From assembly GCF_000482245.1 (NCBI RefSeq), contig NZ_AWNH01000030.1, positions 1-54,700 on the forward strand: a stretch of DNA of 54,700 nt, in the 5' to 3' direction. Shown here piece by piece: positions 24,646-33,276 of the stretch. Source of the DNA: Leptolyngbya sp. Heron Island J. GTDB lineage: Bacteria; Cyanobacteriota; Cyanobacteriia; Phormidesmidales; Phormidesmidaceae. The position numbers were made by a program, and so were the translations under genes. Every line of letters starts with the position of its first letter. The first letter of the stretch is position 1. The notes under the pieces were generated by a model. That model did not search any database. It was not told where the DNA came from and worked only from the letters and a program-made list of their open reading frames with translations.

Positions 24646-25419
24646 CTAGCGTTCAGGCGCTTGACCCGACCGCACAAATTCCGCCTGTTCTCGAATCAGT
24701 TGGGCAAACTCCTCTTCACCAGTAGCCGTATAAAGCTGAGCCGCTTTTTCGTAATTCACTACAATTTCTGACCGAATCTCTGCAGGCAAATCATTCGGCC
24801 CCCTAAAGGTCTCTCCTAGGATCAATGCCTGCTGGCGCAGCAGTGCATCAGCTTTGCCTAAATACGCATTGGGATCATCAGCTCTAAGTACAATCGCGGC
24901 TGTGTAAGCCTCAGCTGCCTCGCCATAGTCCTCAGACTGCATCAGCTCTAAAGCCCGGTCATACACCAGCTGATAGTCCGTAGCCGGTTTTACAGTCACC
25001 TGATAAGTGCCCCCCAGCTGTCCATAGAATGAACCGGCCAGCAACGTATACTCACCCGTCTCCGGCAATTCCATCACAATAGTCGCTTGAGGAGTCCCGT
25101 TATAGTCATCGTTTTGCTCTAGAATCTCCCCAGCCGGGTTCATCAGGGTGATAAACGTGTCAAACTCTTCGCTCACCATTTCAATGATGACCGCATCGCC
25201 TGCTTCCCCTGTGAAGGTATACGTATCCTGCTGAGGTTGAAACTCAACCTGTTCCTCAAGCAGGGCCTGAGCTGCAGCCGGAGCTGCCATAGGACTCCAC
25301 AGCCCTAAGACCGTTCCCATGAAGGTAAGCTGAGCAACGATAGCAAACTTGGCGAAGCCGCTATTTGGTCGATAATGCATCTGACGACCCATTAAACTGA
25401 GTAAAGAAAAGCTAGGCAT
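24646..25419 (-). CDS. Secreted PPC-domain protein with TPR-like helices
   Basis: This 257-aa exported protein has an N-terminal signal region with hydrophobic core FAIVAQLTFMGTVLGLWSPM and an AxA cleavage site (AAPAAAQA). Residues about 58-150 are a bacterial pre-peptidase C-terminal (PPC) beta-sandwich (DTYTFTGEAGDAVIIEM, FDTFITLMNPAGEILEQNDD, GEYTLLAGSF). A TPR-like pair of helices follows (YDRALELMQSEDYGEAAEAYTAAIVL). The start at 25419 has AAGGAG five bases upstream. No catalytic domain is attached, which is unusual because PPC is commonly an appendage of secreted proteases; it may act as a periplasmic binding module. It diverges from the next gene across only 42 bases. Confidence 0.75.
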   Translation of the reverse strand: MPSFSLLSLMGRQMHYRPNSGFAKFAIVAQLTFMGTVLGLWSPMAAPAAAQALLEEQVEFQPQQDTYTFTGEAGDAVIIEMVSEEFDTFITLMNPAGEILEQNDDYNGTPQATIVMELPETGEYTLLAGSFYGQLGGTYQVTVKPATDYQLVYDRALELMQSEDYGEAAEAYTAAIVLRADDPNAYLGKADALLRQQALILGETFRGPNDLPAEIRSEIVVNYEKAAQLYTATGEEEFAQLIREQAEFVRSGQAPER

Positions 25420-25461
25420 AAAACTCCTTAGCGCTGCCTACAGCAGCAATCATTAACAGCA

Positions 25462-25908
25462 ATGGCTCAAAATAGCGGAAAACTTCCATCTAAACCCATG
25501 GTGTCTTGGCCACAAGTCTCCTGGCCGAAACTCTTAAGCGTTAGCGTTGGCTGTATCGGATTGTGGTTCAGCAGCAGCAGCTGGGGACTGGCCCAACCCA
25601 TTAGCGATCCACCTGTTCCATCTAGCCATCAGCCCTTAGCTCCCGTTGCGACCCCAGCAGTCAATATAGATCAAATTTTGCTGCCTCCCGCTGATGATGT
25701 GCCAGAAGAAATACTGAGGACTGAAATCATCTTTGAGGCCCGTTCCCCCCTAGATGGCACTACCTTATCACCTGCTGATTATGCCCAGCTCCAGGCAGAC
25801 CTAGCCGCGTCTCAAACTACACCTACCCTAAATCTAAGTCCTGAATACGACTTCATTCTGCTTCTATTACAGCTGCGTCGTGCATTTAAGCCAGTGATTC
25901 CGTTTTAG
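25462..25908 (+). CDS. Conserved cyanobacterial exported hypothetical protein
   Basis: This 148-aa protein has a signal peptide (LLSVSVGCIGLWFSSSSWGLAQ, about residues 24-45), a Pro-rich linker and a compact C-terminal region. That region contains LPPADDVPEEILRTEII, ARSPLDGTTLSPADYAQLQ and the end LLLLQLRRAFKPVIPF. The C-terminal layout resembles a short conserved cyanobacterial family without known function. The protein is probably lumenal or periplasmic. It shares a 42-base divergent promoter region with the PPC gene, so the two may be co-regulated. Confidence 0.6.
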   Translation: MAQNSGKLPSKPMVSWPQVSWPKLLSVSVGCIGLWFSSSSWGLAQPISDPPVPSSHQPLAPVATPAVNIDQILLPPADDVPEEILRTEIIFEARSPLDGTTLSPADYAQLQADLAASQTTPTLNLSPEYDFILLLLQLRRAFKPVIPF

Positions 25909-26173
25909 CCAGACAACAGCAGCACTCTCAATTGCTAATGATCTGAGCAAGTTCTTCACCCGCCATATCCTCCCAGCCAGCCTTCAAATTTTCACACCAA
26001 GGCTGCAATTATCCGTATTCTCAAAGCGCTGATGACGGATGCCTGTTACCTTCCATGTTAAGGAACGTTCTGTTAACCTAAACTTCATGGTCTTTGCTCA
26101 TTTAAAGACAGCGATTTAGCGCACCACCCTTTTTAACAGCACTTTTATATACGGTTACTAGGTTTACACTTCT

Positions 26174-28477
26174 ATGGCACTAACAACGGCCCCAGAGCAA
26201 ATTGACCGGATTGTCGGTAACTATCACCACAATCCCTTTGACGTTCTCGGCCCCCATCGCATTCAGATAGAGGGTAAAGATGTTTGGACGGTGCGTGCCT
26301 ATCTACCTAAAGCTCAATCTGCTTGGGTGATTTTGCCCGATAGCCGCCAGGAAGTCCCGATGAGCAACGAACATCACGGTGACTTCTTTGAATGTGTGCT
26401 TGAGGTGAATGATCTAGCCAGCTATCAGCTGCGGTACGAAGCAGAAGATGGACATGAGCATGTTGTCTACGATCCCTATGCCTTCCGATCTCCACTAGTT
26501 ACCGAATATGATGCGCACCTGTTTGGTGAAGGTAACCACCATCGTATTTATGAAAAACTCGGGGCTCATCCCACCACGATTGACGGTGTAGCAGGGGTTT
26601 ATTTCGCCGTATGGGCACCCAATGCCCGTAATGTATCGGTTCTGGGTGATTTTAATAGCTGGGACGGTCGCCAGCACCAGATGAATATCGGTTTCGGCGG
26701 TATTTGGGGATTATTTATTCCTGAGCTAAGCGTCGGCACCCATTACAAGTACGAAATCAAAAACCACGCAGGCCACATTTACGAAAAGTCTGACCCTTAC
26801 GGTTTTCAGCAAGAGGTACGTCCCAAGACAGCCTCAATTGTGACAGACCTCGATAGCTATCAGTGGCAAGATGATGCTTGGATGGAGCAACGTCGCCATC
26901 AGGACCCGATGACTCAGCCCGTCTCAGTGTATGAGTTACATCTGGGCTCCTGGATGCATGAAGCTTCGGTCAAACCCGCTAAGCAACTAGACGGTACCGA
27001 TGCTCCGGTGGTGACTGTGGCTGACCTTAAGCCCGGTGCACGTTTTCTCACCTACCGGGAACTTGCCGAGAAGCTGATTCCCTATGTCAAAGAACTAGGC
27101 TTTACCCACATCGAGCTACTACCCGTGGCCGAGCATCCATTTGATGGCTCTTGGGGGTATCAAGTCACAGGCTACTATGCCGCCACATCTCGCTACGGCT
27201 CTCCTGAAGACTTGATGTACTTCATTGATCAGTGTCACCAAAATGGCATTGGTGTTCTAGTGGACTGGGTGCCGGGTCACTTTCCTAAGGATGGCCATGG
27301 TCTTGCCTTTTTTGATGGGACTCATCTCTATGAGCACGCTGACCCTCGCAAAGGTGAACACAAGGAGTGGGGCACCCTGGTCTTTAACTATGGCCGCAAT
27401 GAAGTGCGTAATTTCTTAGTGGCCAACGCCCTCTTTTGGTTTGACAAGTATCACATTGATGGCATTCGTGTAGACGCTGTGGCCTCGATGCTCTACCTGG
27501 ACTACAACCGTAAAGCTGGCGAGTGGGTAGCCAATGACTATGGCGGTCGTGAAAACATTGAAGCGGCTGACTGCTTACGTCAGGTAAACCATCTGATCTT
27601 TAGCTACTATCCTGGCGTTCTTTCAATTGCAGAAGAATCCACTTCCTGGCCCATGGTATCTTGGCCCACCTATGTCGGCGGTCTTGGTTTTAACCTCAAG
27701 TGGAATATGGGGTGGATGCATGACATGCTGGACTACTTCAGCATGGACCCCTGGTTCCGTCAGTTTCATCAAAACAACGTCACCTTTAGTATTTGGTACG
27801 CCTTCAGCGAGAACTTTATGCTGGCGCTGTCCCACGATGAAGTGGTGCATGGCAAGAGCAACATGATCGGCAAAATGCCCGGTGATGAGTGGCAGAAATG
27901 TGCCAATATGCGCTGTCTCTACACCTATATGTTCATGCATCCAGGCAAGAAAACCTTGTTTATGGGCATGGAGTTTGGTCAGTGGAGCGAATGGAACGTC
28001 TGGGGCGATCTGGAATGGCATCTACTGCAATATCAGTCCCATCATCAGCTTAAGACCTTTATGGAGCAGCTCAACGCCACCTATCGGAGTGAGCCAGCTT
28101 TGTATACTCAAGATTTTGATCAGCAGGGGTTTGAGTGGATTGACTGCAGTGATAACAGGCACAGCGTTGTTGCCTTTATTCGTCGGGCTAAAGACAGCGA
28201 TGAATTTATCGTCGCTGTTTGTAACTTCACCCCACAGCCCCACAGCCACTATCGTGTGGGTGTGCCCGCTAAGGGGTATTACCGGGAGATCTTTAACAGT
28301 GACTCCCGCGAATTTGGCGGCAGCAATATGGGTAATCTCGGCGGCAAATGGTCCGATGACTGGGCTTATCACAATCGGCCCTATTCGCTAGATTTAACCC
28401 TGCCACCATTGGCAACGGTGGTATTTAAGCTCGAACCGGCTCGAACAGCATCGGCGGCGCTATCTGGGTTTGCCTAA
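26174..28477 (+). CDS. glgB: 1,4-alpha-glucan branching enzyme
   Basis: The enzyme forms alpha-1,6 branches in glycogen by transferring cut alpha-1,4 glucan chains; it is cytoplasmic. The 767-aa protein has two N-terminal beta modules (the second, CBM48, with [13 protein letters not shown]), the GH13 barrel, and a C-terminal beta domain. The nucleophile is D434 in [11 protein letters not shown] and the acid/base is E487 in SIAEESTSW, 53 residues apart as in E. coli GlgB. The third acidic residue is in [10 protein letters not shown]. Length is slightly above the E. coli enzyme, as usual in cyanobacteria. The 265-base leader has no obvious operator. It is a single gene, followed by a strong terminator. 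Confidence 0.97.
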   Translation: MALTTAPEQIDRIVGNYHHNPFDVLGPHRIQIEGKDVWTVRAYLPKAQSAWVILPDSRQEVPMSNEHHGDFFECVLEVNDLASYQLRYEAEDGHEHVVYDPYAFRSPLVTEYDAHLFGEGNHHRIYEKLGAHPTTIDGVAGVYFAVWAPNARNVSVLGDFNSWDGRQHQMNIGFGGIWGLFIPELSVGTHYKYEIKNHAGHIYEKSDPYGFQQEVRPKTASIVTDLDSYQWQDDAWMEQRRHQDPMTQPVSVYELHLGSWMHEASVKPAKQLDGTDAPVVTVADLKPGARFLTYRELAEKLIPYVKELGFTHIELLPVAEHPFDGSWGYQVTGYYAATSRYGSPEDLMYFIDQCHQNGIGVLVDWVPGHFPKDGHGLAFFDGTHLYEHADPRKGEHKEWGTLVFNYGRNEVRNFLVANALFWFDKYHIDGIRVDAVASMLYLDYNRKAGEWVANDYGGRENIEAADCLRQVNHLIFSYYPGVLSIAEESTSWPMVSWPTYVGGLGFNLKWNMGWMHDMLDYFSMDPWFRQFHQNNVTFSIWYAFSENFMLALSHDEVVHGKSNMIGKMPGDEWQKCANMRCLYTYMFMHPGKKTLFMGMEFGQWSEWNVWGDLEWHLLQYQSHHQLKTFMEQLNATYRSEPALYTQDFDQQGFEWIDCSDNRHSVVAFIRRAKDSDEFIVAVCNFTPQPHSHYRVGVPAKGYYREIFNSDSREFGGSNMGNLGGKWSDDWAYHNRPYSLDLTLPPLATVVFKLEPARTASAALSGFA

Positions 28478-28487
28478 AATCAATCTG

Positions 28488-28530
28488 GTAGGAGCGTTCT
28501 ATAGAACGCTCCTACAAAGAAGTTTTTTTA
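28488..28530 (+). terminator. Rho-independent terminator of glgB
   Basis: A perfect stem with arms GTAGGAGCGTTCT and AGAACGCTCCTAC (28488-28515) is followed by AAAGAAG and a run of seven T (28523-28529). It is bidirectional in shape and also overlaps the 3' end of the convergent gene. Confidence 0.85.
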
Positions 28531-28788
28531 TTGCATTCCCATGGTCTCCCAGTCCCTCGACCTTGGACCAAACCTCTCAGCAGCGCTTTGTTCGGCAGCT
28601 TTTAGGGATGGGTGCCATTCACTTAGGGTATAGTCCCCATCAATTTCTGTAGCAAAAAAACAGTAGCCATGGCCGTCAAATTCTATGGCTAAGCGGACCG
28701 TTGCTCCAGGCACTAACTCAGTTGGTCGGCTTGGTAAGTTCTGGGGAACTTGCCAAGCACGAATTTGCTTAACCACCACAGAAGGCAT
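28528..28788 (-). CDS. Small hypothetical protein
   Basis: This 86-aa soluble protein has alternating beta-strand-like segments (TVRLAIEFDGHGYCFFATEIDGDYTL) and a helical end (SLKAAEQSAAERFG). It resembles small cyanobacterial conserved proteins of unknown function, but I cannot name a family. Its stop codon lies inside the T run of the glgB terminator, so the two convergent genes share a 3' boundary. Start ATG at 28788. Confidence 0.6.
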   Translation of the reverse strand: MPSVVVKQIRAWQVPQNLPSRPTELVPGATVRLAIEFDGHGYCFFATEIDGDYTLSEWHPSLKAAEQSAAERFGPRSRDWETMGMQ

Positions 28789-28912
28789 GAATTATGAATA
28801 ATTCGTCTTTAGATACAAATTATTGACACAACTTACCCTTATACGGGATTTAGCGGTTGATTCCGCAGCAATTTAGTTGGCAGCCCCTGACAACACTCAG
28901 CGACTAATTGGG

Positions 28913-30079
28913 TCAGTTTTCGCTGCGAATGTACGTCTGATTCTGCTCTGCAGGTGTCAAGTCAGCTAAAGCAATGTCGTTTCTTAGTACACGACCGGTG
29001 GGTCCAACGATCTGGCGAGGCAGTGTGTTTGTGTCTACTAAGTCCATGCGATTCATGTTGTAAGTGGTGTAGACGGTGTTTCCTGTATCAAAGAAAAAGT
29101 CTAGTACGGTCATCGTTTGCATGGCGGCGTCATTACGGTTAAGCCAGGTGCGGGGACCGCTTCCTAGTGCGCCACAGTGTAATAGTTCTAATTTGCCAGC
29201 ATAGCCAGGATAGTAGGCATGGTGGTGACCGCTCATGTAGGTATGGACTTTGTGGCGTTCTAATACGGTCTGGAGTTGGTCGGAGTTATTGAGAAATTCA
29301 CCGTTGCGATCGCGCCCCTGAGAAATCGCATACAGCGGCAAATGCCCCAACGCAATCCGGAACTTTGCCGTCTGCGCCATCTCACTGCCAAGCTGCTGAT
29401 CGGCCCAAGCCACCTGATCAGTCGCAACATTAGCCGATGACGCATCCCACACGATATAGAAAATATCGTTTTGCTTAAAGCTGTAGTAGTAAGGAAAATT
29501 GCCAGTATCCACATACTGCAGATCCAAATCATTTTGATGGGTCTGCCAGTAGCGCGTGGTCACCTCGCGATCAATCGGATAAACATAGCCGCCTCGATCC
29601 TGCAGACTAGACGCATCATGATTGCCAATAGTCAGCGCAAAGGGAATATCCGCTGCTCGAATGGGGCTGAGAACAAGATTATCAAACCCATTCCACATCG
29701 CTTCCACTTCAGCCCTATCTAGGGAGAGACTCTGACCGGCCACCATATCACCTACACAGAGCACAATATCCGGCTCCCACTGGGGCAGTATAGAGACCCC
29801 TTTCATCACCTCCTGGCGATAATCCACGGCTCCATAGCGGGCATTGAGGTCGCTGATGACTACCGCCCGCACATCGCCGCGTTTGGGGGCGAAGAGTTCG
29901 GCTGGGCCAATGGGTTGGCCGAGGTTGGGGTGGTGGCTAGGTGCAAGGGTGGCCGAGGGAACAGGAGATTCGCTGGCTGTGAAGTTTGGAGCGTTGGCGA
30001 TGGATTGGGCAATGGGACGGGCGGAGCAGGCTCCGATGGTTAGGCTGCTGAGCAGGAGAAAGCGACGCCGATTGAACAT
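28913..30079 (-). CDS. Tat/lipoprotein-type metallophosphoesterase
   Basis: This 388-aa calcineurin-like phosphoesterase is predicted to act outside the cytoplasmic membrane. The N-terminus MFNRRRFLLLSSLTIGACSA combines a twin-arginine-like RRRF with a lipobox (IGAC). Metal-site motifs in order are VISDLNARYG (DxH position reads DLN), CVGDMVAG, LTIGNHD, ALGHLPLY and MSGHHHAYYPG. The His of the first motif is replaced by Asn; homologues with SDLN in this position seem to exist in cyanobacteria, so it may be a family trait and not damage. Substrate unknown. It stands on the minus strand between two plus-strand genes and does not share an operon. Confidence 0.85.
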   Translation of the reverse strand: MFNRRRFLLLSSLTIGACSARPIAQSIANAPNFTASESPVPSATLAPSHHPNLGQPIGPAELFAPKRGDVRAVVISDLNARYGAVDYRQEVMKGVSILPQWEPDIVLCVGDMVAGQSLSLDRAEVEAMWNGFDNLVLSPIRAADIPFALTIGNHDASSLQDRGGYVYPIDREVTTRYWQTHQNDLDLQYVDTGNFPYYYSFKQNDIFYIVWDASSANVATDQVAWADQQLGSEMAQTAKFRIALGHLPLYAISQGRDRNGEFLNNSDQLQTVLERHKVHTYMSGHHHAYYPGYAGKLELLHCGALGSGPRTWLNRNDAAMQTMTVLDFFFDTGNTVYTTYNMNRMDLVDTNTLPRQIVGPTGRVLRNDIALADLTPAEQNQTYIRSEN

Positions 30080-30166
30080 GGAAAACGGAGGGTTAAGTTA
30101 GGTGTCTATGGGCAAGGTAGCGCAGGCAATGAAAGGAGTAAAGTCATGTAGATGTTGAGTCGTTAG

Positions 30167-30418
30167 CATTGGCAGCTAGTAAATTGGGCTGACAAGGATG
30201 GTTCTGGCCTGGACTTTGATTCATCTACGGAGTTTCGGTTACCCAATGGGGCGGTCAGATCGCCCGATGTTGCCTGGGTACGACGAGAGCGCATTGAAGC
30301 ACCGAATCTAGATCCAAGTCAATTTTTACCTCTCTGTTTAAGTAAAACGTGCTCCGTCTTGAGACAACGACCACTAACCCGCTACTATACAGGCGCATAT
30401 TTTGGTCGGCTGTTCTAA
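30167..30418 (+). pseudogene. Uma2-family (DUF820) nuclease fragment
   Basis: A start-less frame encodes WADKDGSGLDFDSSTEFRLP followed by NGAVRSPDVAWVRRERI, the central part of Uma2-type PD-(D/E)XK-like proteins, which are abundant in cyanobacteria. The N-terminal third and everything after DPSQFLPLC, including the conserved PDFVIEL segment, are absent or replaced by unrelated sequence. The frame ends at TAA 30416-30418, directly before ictB. It is a dead fragment. Confidence 0.75.
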
Positions 30419-31798
30419 ATGATTGACACAGTGCTACGTACCCTGACCTTTGGTCAGTTTTCGCTACATCAGTGGCGGCAGGTAAGCCTTATTCATCGGT
30501 TGCTATCGCCGCTGCGGCAGTGGCGTCAGGGGAGTAGCTTACTGGCCTATGGCGACCTGATAGCCGCAGCCATTATGGCGATTCTGTTGGTGCTTTCGCC
30601 CTACACCTCAACTACCCTGATTGGTATTTTACTGCTGGCTTGTGCAGCGCTATGGTTTTTGCTGACGGTCAGTGATGAGGCGAATGGCTGGCTGACGCCG
30701 ATTCATCTGGGGGTGACGCTCTATTGGGGCACCATGGTATTGGCGACGGCATTATCGCCGGTCAAGGCTGCAGCGGTTTCTGGTTTGATCAAGCTGACCT
30801 TAAATCTGTTGTTGTTTATGTTGATGGCTCGGGTGCTGCGACAGCCCAAGCTGCGCACAGGCATTGTGTCGGTCTATGTGCTGGCTACCTTACCGGTGGC
30901 TGCCTATGGGATGCGTCAGTACTTTTTTGGTGCTGAGGCGCTGGCCACCTGGGTGGACCCAACAACGAATCTATCTGGGGCGACCCGAGTTTATAGCTAT
31001 CTGGGAAATCCTAACCTGCTGGCGGCCTACTTGATGCCTGCTGTGGCCATGAGTGTCAGTGCGTTTTTGGTGTGGCCGCGTTGGACACCAAAGCTGCTGG
31101 CAGCGATCGCATTTTTCTTAAATCTTGCCTGTTTGGTATTGAGCTATAGTCGCGGTGGCTGGATTGGGCTTTTGGGCTTATTTTTTGTACTGACGATACT
31201 GCTGGTGTACTGGTGGAGTGAGTTGTTTCCACCGTTCTGGAAACGCTGGGCATTGCCGCTACTGTTGGGAGTAATGGCAGGGCTGGTAGTCTTTTCGGCA
31301 TTATTTGTTAGTCCTGTCCGCGAGCGAGTAATGACGATGTTTGCCTGGCGGGGAGATAGTAGCAACAACTTCCGGATCAATGTCTGGGAAGGGGCTATGG
31401 ATATGGTGCGGGCCAGACCTGTGCTTGGGATTGGACCGGGCAATGAAGCGTTTAATAAAATCTATCCGCTCTACCAGCGTCCTAATTACACGGCGTTGAG
31501 TGCCTATTCAATTTTCTTAGAAACCCTGGTTGAGGCAGGCGTAATTGGGTTTACAGCTTTTTTGTGGATGTTAGGCACGACCTTTTATCAAGGATGGCAG
31601 CAGCTATGTCGTCTGCGGATGGATATGGATAGCCAGGGATATTGGTTGATTGGCGCGATCGCAACCTGTTCTGGCATGCTGGTCCACGGTCTGGTGGATA
31701 CCGTTTGGTATCGCCCCCAGGTCAGCACCCTCTGGTGGCTATGCATGGCGATTATTGCCAGCTTCTATATCCCTCGCCGGGATTACAGCCAGGAATAG
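30419..31798 (+). CDS. ictB: IctB-family polytopic membrane protein (O-antigen ligase-like)
   Basis: This 459-aa protein has about ten to twelve membrane helices and the Wzy_C/O-antigen-ligase core (LVLSYSRGGWIGL..., RINVWEGAMDMVRARPVLGIGPGN, followed by YPLYQRPNYTALSAYSIFLE). Cyanobacterial members are annotated IctB. They were once proposed to transport bicarbonate, but the fold is that of a glycan ligase/polymerase and the true activity is unsettled. The start ATG at 30419 abuts the stop of the Uma2 remnant. GC content is high like the backbone and HIP1 sites occur inside it (near 31105 and 31656), so it belongs to the ancestral chromosome and not to the AT-rich polysaccharide island that follows. 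Confidence 0.88.
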   Translation: MIDTVLRTLTFGQFSLHQWRQVSLIHRLLSPLRQWRQGSSLLAYGDLIAAAIMAILLVLSPYTSTTLIGILLLACAALWFLLTVSDEANGWLTPIHLGVTLYWGTMVLATALSPVKAAAVSGLIKLTLNLLLFMLMARVLRQPKLRTGIVSVYVLATLPVAAYGMRQYFFGAEALATWVDPTTNLSGATRVYSYLGNPNLLAAYLMPAVAMSVSAFLVWPRWTPKLLAAIAFFLNLACLVLSYSRGGWIGLLGLFFVLTILLVYWWSELFPPFWKRWALPLLLGVMAGLVVFSALFVSPVRERVMTMFAWRGDSSNNFRINVWEGAMDMVRARPVLGIGPGNEAFNKIYPLYQRPNYTALSAYSIFLETLVEAGVIGFTAFLWMLGTTFYQGWQQLCRLRMDMDSQGYWLIGAIATCSGMLVHGLVDTVWYRPQVSTLWWLCMAIIASFYIPRRDYSQE

Positions 31799-31976
31799 AA
31801 CGGTGTAATTCAGCATTACGCATACTAGGGCAGGTACAAGGCCTGTATGTGTTTAGCGTACAGGTGCGGTAATCAACCAACACGTCTTTAGGATGGTGCT
31901 TCTAAGGTAAGGAACATAGTGTAATATTTGTTCTCGCTTAACCTTGGATCGCCCAGCATCTGGTCAACTCAGCGAT

Positions 31977-32026
31977 AGCTCAACGGCGATAGAGGTCGCC
32001 GTCAACCGTGCGGTTGGGCGTGAGCT
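31977..32026. other. Predicted compact three-way junction
   Basis: An outer stem AGCTCA (31977-31982)/TGAGCT (32021-32026) encloses two hairpins. One is ACGGCGA/TCGCCGT with loop TAGAGG (31983-32002); the other is CAACC/GGTTG with loop GTGC (32003-32016); GGCG is left unpaired. All stems are perfect. It lies about 180 bases downstream of ictB, inside a 1.5-kb stretch without intact genes. No known RNA family is recognised. Confidence 0.5.
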
Positions 32027-32076
32027 GTTAGAGGACTCTGTTGAGACAACGGGTATCTCGATTGGTTCGTAAGACG

Positions 32077-32224
32077 TTATCGTTCTCCAAAAAGCTCGAT
32101 AATCACATACCGATAATCCGAAAACTTACCAGGATTAGCGTGTTGTAGCTGTGTTTCTTCTATATCACTGGTGGGGTGAAAGTCTATCCTAACTGCATTT
32201 CTAAGAGAACACTTAATATTTAGC
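32077..32224 (-). pseudogene. Possible 3' remnant of an unidentified gene
   Basis: A start-less minus-strand frame of about 48 codons encodes RNAVRIDFHPTSDIEETQLQ and then NPGKFSDYRYVIIELFGER before a TAA at 32077-32079. The residue pattern looks like real coding sequence, but I do not recognise the family. It is cut at its 5' side exactly where the IS1-type remnant begins on the other strand. Confidence 0.35.
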
Positions 32225-32402
32225 AAGACCTACGTGATGCGACTAGATGGAGGAAATATCCGGTTACGACATTACCTCGCCCGGCTCCATAACAAATCCA
32301 TTGCTGTTCGAAATCCCTGGGTATGTTGAACATTCCATCCAACTACTAACCCACTATCCCAAGTTTGATGACCTGCCTTTGCGTTACAGGGGTATCCGCT
32401 AA
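32225..32402 (+). pseudogene. IS1-family transposase C-terminal remnant
   Basis: The frame reads TYVMRLDGGNIRLRHYLARL with HNKS, then needs a frame change, then continues VEHSIQLLTHYPKFDDLPLR before TAA at 32400-32402. This matches the C-terminal end I know from cyanobacterial IS1 transposases (NTRLRHYLARLHRKTLCYSKS followed by EMLxxSIRLLIHYLKF). The 5' part and the element ends are missing. It marks the left border of the AT-rich polysaccharide island. Confidence 0.7.
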
Positions 32403-33276
32403 CTGAGCGATATTATATGGATAAATTACTGAAAGGTTAAATTCAGGTTAACAGAACATTAAAGAAGGAAGCTTCTTGTAAGAGAAACATGTGAAGTTTC
32501 TCATTTTTGCTCTACATGAAAATTTCACCTATGTATACTGAACCACAGGACATCAACCATGCGTCTTCTCACCTTTTTGCAACAGATTTTAGAGATATTC
32601 ACATGTCGTTTTTTCCATATCGAATTAAGTACAAAATATGGCGACCATTCATGACATATTTTTTTGTGCTCAATCGGCATTTCAAAGCAAACGATATGGT
32701 CTAATTTTCTGATCGTAAATAGGTAAGCCTTCGCAATGAACAACAAACTAGCTGAACATAATAGTCATTACTGGATTTGTCGAAAAATCTTTCCAGGCGC
32801 TGTATGAAGATTTTCGCAGACATTTTCTCAAGAAGAAAGATCTCAATCAAGAACAAAGACATCTCTCTTGCCAAAAAGAGTTTATTTCCCTTAAGCTCCG
32901 GAGATAAAAACTATTTCTGGCAGATGTCTTTAAAGTATTGCCTTCTACATTTAGAGATCGAGTAGTTCTCTTTAGGAACATAGAACAATAATATTCTACC
33001 ATCAAAAGATTTTAATTATCTGAAGGCAGAGTGTTTTTCACACATTTTAGAGCTGTTGCGAAATAGATAGACAAAATAGCTCAAGTCCTTTCGTGTCAAT
33101 GGATTTGGGTTTTGTAACGCAAAATAGCCTGAAACCTTTATCTGACAAAGGTTTCAGGCCTATCAGATCCTTATATCGCAACAAGTCTTTTACTTGTGTT
33201 ACTCTGGCCAACACTTTATTAGTGCAACTCCACCCTCAATGGCTTTTCATAAGGCATCCTGTTATACACAATAAAA
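32403..33276. other. AT-rich leader of the polysaccharide cluster
   Basis: No credible gene is present in these 870 bases. Open frames of 60-70 codons on both strands (32507-32704, 32525-32746, 32777-32965) have no motifs and overlap each other. The one clear structure is the perfect hairpin at 33127-33159, listed separately. Confidence 0.5.
33127..33159. promoter_or_regulatory. Perfect 13-bp hairpin before the first glycosyltransferase
   Basis: Arms GCCTGAAACCTTT and AAAGGTTTCAGGC surround a seven-base loop, 117 bases before the first gene of the cluster. There is no T run after it, so it is not a standard terminator. It may be an RNA stability element, an attenuator part or a transposon relic. 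Confidence 0.45.

Noticed and set aside
28488-28515. Perfect palindrome after glgB as an operator or inverted repeat of a mobile element
   Set aside because: Its position just past the stop codon and the following T run identify it as a terminator.
31936-32019. Boxes GCTTAAC and GTTGGGC, 84 bases apart, resembling the ends of an integron attC site
   Set aside because: The interior between the boxes does not form the long imperfect palindrome of an attC site; it folds as a three-way junction, and no integron integrase is present.
32507-32965. Open frames of 60-73 codons on both strands before the polysaccharide genes
   Set aside because: They overlap each other, have no motifs, and AT-rich DNA of this kind yields such frames by chance.
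33050-33075. Sequence AGCTGTTGCGAAATAG resembling ends of some insertion sequences
   Set aside because: No matching inverted end or transposase fragment was found nearby; the likeness is too short to count.
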